A DNA stretch of 7,263 nt from JAFALX01 sp036378495 (GTDB lineage Bacteria > Chloroflexota > Dormibacteria > Aeolococcales > Aeolococcaceae): assembly GCA_036378495.1 (NCBI GenBank), contig DASUWI010000115.1:1-7263 (forward strand). Reading direction: 5' to 3'. This document shows, piece by piece, positions 5,800 through 7,263 of the stretch. Made by a program: the position numbers and the translations under genes. The stretch's first letter is position 1; the number at the start of each line of letters is the position of its first letter. A model generated the notes under the pieces. The model was not told the DNA's origin, made no database searches, and saw nothing but the letters and a program-made list of their open reading frames with translations.

Positions 5800-6267
5800 G
5801 TGGCAAACACACGCTCAGCGCGCAAGCGCATCCGTGCCAACGAACGCAAGCACCAGCGCAATCGTGCGGTGCGATCTGCGGTGCGCACCAAGGTCACGAG
5901 GGCCCGTCGCGCGCTGCTGAATCCGAGCGAGAGCCTCGACATGGCGTCGGCGGTGCGTGACGCGCTCAGCGCCCTGGATCGCGCCGCCGAGAAGGGCGTG
6001 CTCCACGCCAACAACGCGCGGCGCCGCAAGTCGCGCCTGGCCACCATGGCAGCCTCGCTGCAGCGGGCCGGCCAGGCGGGCGAGGGCGAGGCGGCGGCCG
6101 CGAGGAGCACCGCGGCAGGCGGAGCCAAGGGTCGCACCACCAAGCCCGCGGCTGCGAAGAGCTCCGCGAAGCGGGCGCCGAAGGCCGAGGCGAAAGCACC
6201 GGCGAAGGCCACGCCCGCCAAGGCGCCGGCGCGTGCCTCCCGCGGCGACAAGCCCGCCAAACGGTAA
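5800..6267 (+). CDS. rpsT: Ribosomal protein bS20 with a long Lys/Ala/Pro-rich C-terminal tail
   Basis: bS20 binds 16S rRNA in the body of the 30S subunit. The start is the GTG at 5800, giving VANTRSARKRIRANERKHQR, which matches the bS20 N-terminus (MANTKSAKKR-like). In-frame upstream codons are antisense to ispE. Residues 1 to about 88 form the whole bS20 core, including NRAVRSAVRT, the SALDRAAEKGVLHANNARRRKSRL segment and the last helix. The protein then continues for about 67 residues to 155, whereas the family is usually 85-90 residues. The tail is rich in Ala, Lys, Pro, Ser and Thr with APAKATPAKAP-type repeats, resembling histone-H1-like or nucleoid-protein tails. No clear Shine-Dalgarno precedes the GTG. 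Escherichia coli rpsT also uses a non-AUG start (UUG) linked to autoregulation, so weak initiation may be significant. It is convergent with holA. Confidence 0.93.
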   Translation: MANTRSARKRIRANERKHQRNRAVRSAVRTKVTRARRALLNPSESLDMASAVRDALSALDRAAEKGVLHANNARRRKSRLATMAASLQRAGQAGEGEAAAARSTAAGGAKGRTTKPAAAKSSAKRAPKAEAKAPAKATPAKAPARASRGDKPAKR

Positions 6268-6283
6268 CCGAACACTGACCGAA

Positions 6284-6300
6284 GCGCCGCCTACCGGCGC
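6284..6300. terminator. Short GC hairpin between rpsT and holA, possible bidirectional terminator
   Basis: GCGCCG at 6284-6289 pairs with CGGCGC at 6295-6300 around a 5-base loop that contains the holA TAG. It follows the rpsT stop by 16 bases. There is no T-run on either side and the stem is only six pairs, so termination is plausible rather than shown. Confidence 0.4.
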
Positions 6301-7262
6301 CCGGCAGTCACCTGGCGCGCCGCGCGAACGCCGAACACGCGCAGCGCGTCCTGGTCGCCCACCTCGCCGGCCTTGACGCGGCGATCGGCCTCGGACAGCT
6401 CGCCCAGCCACGCTGCGGCGGTCGCCGGCGGCACGGCCCGCGCCTGACGCGCGAGGCGCTCGGCGCGCCACTCGGGGATGCGCAGCTCTGCCGCCAGGCC
6501 CGCCGCGGACCCGCGGACGCGCATGTAGGCCTGCGCCAGGATCAGGTCGCGCAGCTGCCCGGCCAGGATGGAGAGCAGGTGCTGGCTCGATCTGCCATCC
6601 GCCAGCAGCTCGTCCAGCACCGCGGCGCCGCGCGCAGGCGTGGGGCCGAGCAGGTTCTCGAGGGCGCTCCAGAGCTGCGCCGGCTCGTCGCCGGCCACCG
6701 CAGCGGTGACGTCGCCCGCGCCCAGCTGCCGGCCGGCCGCGTACGCCACCAGCTTGTCGACCTCTGAGCTCAGCGCTCCCAGGTCGCTGCCCGCCGCTTG
6801 CAACAGGGGCTCGGCGGCGCCGCGCCCCAGCCGCAGCCCCCGAGCTGCGATCTGGCGATCGAGCCAGGTGCGCAGCTCCCGGCCGCGAAGCGGGGCGAAG
6901 TACTGCACGGCCCCGCGCAACCGGCGGATCTCGGCCAGCACCGGATTCTGCGGGGCAACCCGGTTGTGGCTGACGATGCAGAGTGAGGTGGTGGGCGCGC
7001 GCTCGGCGAGCGCGCGCGCAAGGACGTCGGCGGGGTCGCTGCCACGCCGGGCCGTCGCCGCGAGCTGCGGCGGGTCACGGAGCAGCACGCTGCGCTCCGG
7101 ATCGAGCAGCGGCACCTCCGCGAGGCTGCGCCGGAATGCCTCGAGGCGCGGTGGCGCGTCGAAGACCTCGATATCCAGCTCGGGAGACCGGGCGCACACC
7201 CGCTCGCGCCAGCTCCGGACGGCGCCATCGACGAGATACCGCTCCTCGCCGTGGACGAGAAG
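6291..7262 (-). CDS. holA: DNA polymerase III subunit delta (5' end cut by window edge)
   Basis: The delta subunit opens the beta sliding clamp as part of the clamp-loader complex. The frame is open to the window edge and shows 323 residues. It begins with LLVHGEERYLVDGAVRSWRE, the degenerate P-loop-like start of HolA (normally YLLYGEDxFL), so only a few codons are missing. The AAA+-like part continues through VFDAPPRLEAFRRSLAEVPLL, ERSVLLRDPP and LCIVSHNR (about 94-101). The middle has the LRGRELRTWLDRQIAARG and SDLGALSSEVDKLVAYA segments typical of delta. The C-terminal collar contains WSALENLLG, SSQHLLSILAGQLRDLI and DRRVKAGEVGDQDAL, equivalent to the family's DxxIKTG. An internal GTG at 7199 is not the true start, because it would drop the conserved N-terminus. 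Convergence with rpsT is a common arrangement. Confidence 0.92.
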   Translation of the reverse strand, partial: LLVHGEERYLVDGAVRSWRERVCARSPELDIEVFDAPPRLEAFRRSLAEVPLLDPERSVLLRDPPQLAATARRGSDPADVLARALAERAPTTSLCIVSHNRVAPQNPVLAEIRRLRGAVQYFAPLRGRELRTWLDRQIAARGLRLGRGAAEPLLQAAGSDLGALSSEVDKLVAYAAGRQLGAGDVTAAVAGDEPAQLWSALENLLGPTPARGAAVLDELLADGRSSQHLLSILAGQLRDLILAQAYMRVRGSAAGLAAELRIPEWRAERLARQARAVPPATAAAWLGELSEADRRVKAGEVGDQDALRVFGVRAARQVTAGRR

Positions 7263-7263
7263 C

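Noticed and set aside
1..7263. CRISPR arrays, IS elements, tRNA or rRNA genes, prophage or defence genes
   Set aside because: I looked for direct repeats with spacers, terminal inverted repeats, transposase or integrase motifs and tRNA-like TTCGA/anticodon arms, and found none. Nearly all bases belong to housekeeping-type genes.

Overview
This window comes from a chromosome of very high G+C content (roughly 70% by eye). Its genes are densely packed, three of them start with GTG, and two start codons sit directly behind a -10-like hexamer, as in leaderless mRNAs. The content is mostly housekeeping. The first gene has the C-terminal architecture of an amino-acid permease family that I know best from Actinomycetota. 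A high-GC soil or sediment lineage is therefore likely, either Actinomycetota (for example Thermoleophilia-like) or a neighbouring terrabacterial group such as Chloroflexota or Dormibacterota. The sequence alone does not settle which.

Layout. 2-1057 (+) is the 3' end of an APC-type permease whose cytoplasmic tail carries an additional OB-fold domain. 1148-1465 (+) encodes a small one-helix membrane protein with a SHOCT domain. A perfect 10-bp hairpin follows it, and it meets a minus-strand cluster head-on. That cluster reads, in transcription order, ispE (5688-4789), an unrecognised four-helix membrane protein with a Zn-ribbon-like N-terminus (4745-3858), zwf for glucose-6-phosphate dehydrogenase (3845-2415), and a ROK-family sugar kinase, probably glucokinase (2418-1429). 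rpsT for ribosomal protein bS20 (5800-6267, +) diverges from ispE and converges on holA for the DNA polymerase III delta subunit (6291 to the window end, -). holA lacks only its first few codons.

How the genes work together. zwf and the ROK kinase overlap by 4 bases and give a minimal route from glucose through glucose-6-phosphate to 6-phosphogluconolactone, feeding NADPH production. ispE supplies the isoprenoid (MEP) pathway, which also consumes NADPH. rpsT and holA are common neighbours in bacteria. No mobile elements, CRISPR arrays, tRNAs or rRNAs are visible, and there is no obvious multi-gene novel system.

The points worth attention are small in scale: the permease/OB-fold fusion, a long Lys/Ala/Pro tail on bS20, an internal duplication in the unknown membrane protein, a missing cysteine in the ROK zinc motif, and a ROK C-terminus that runs through a terminator-like hairpin into the facing gene.
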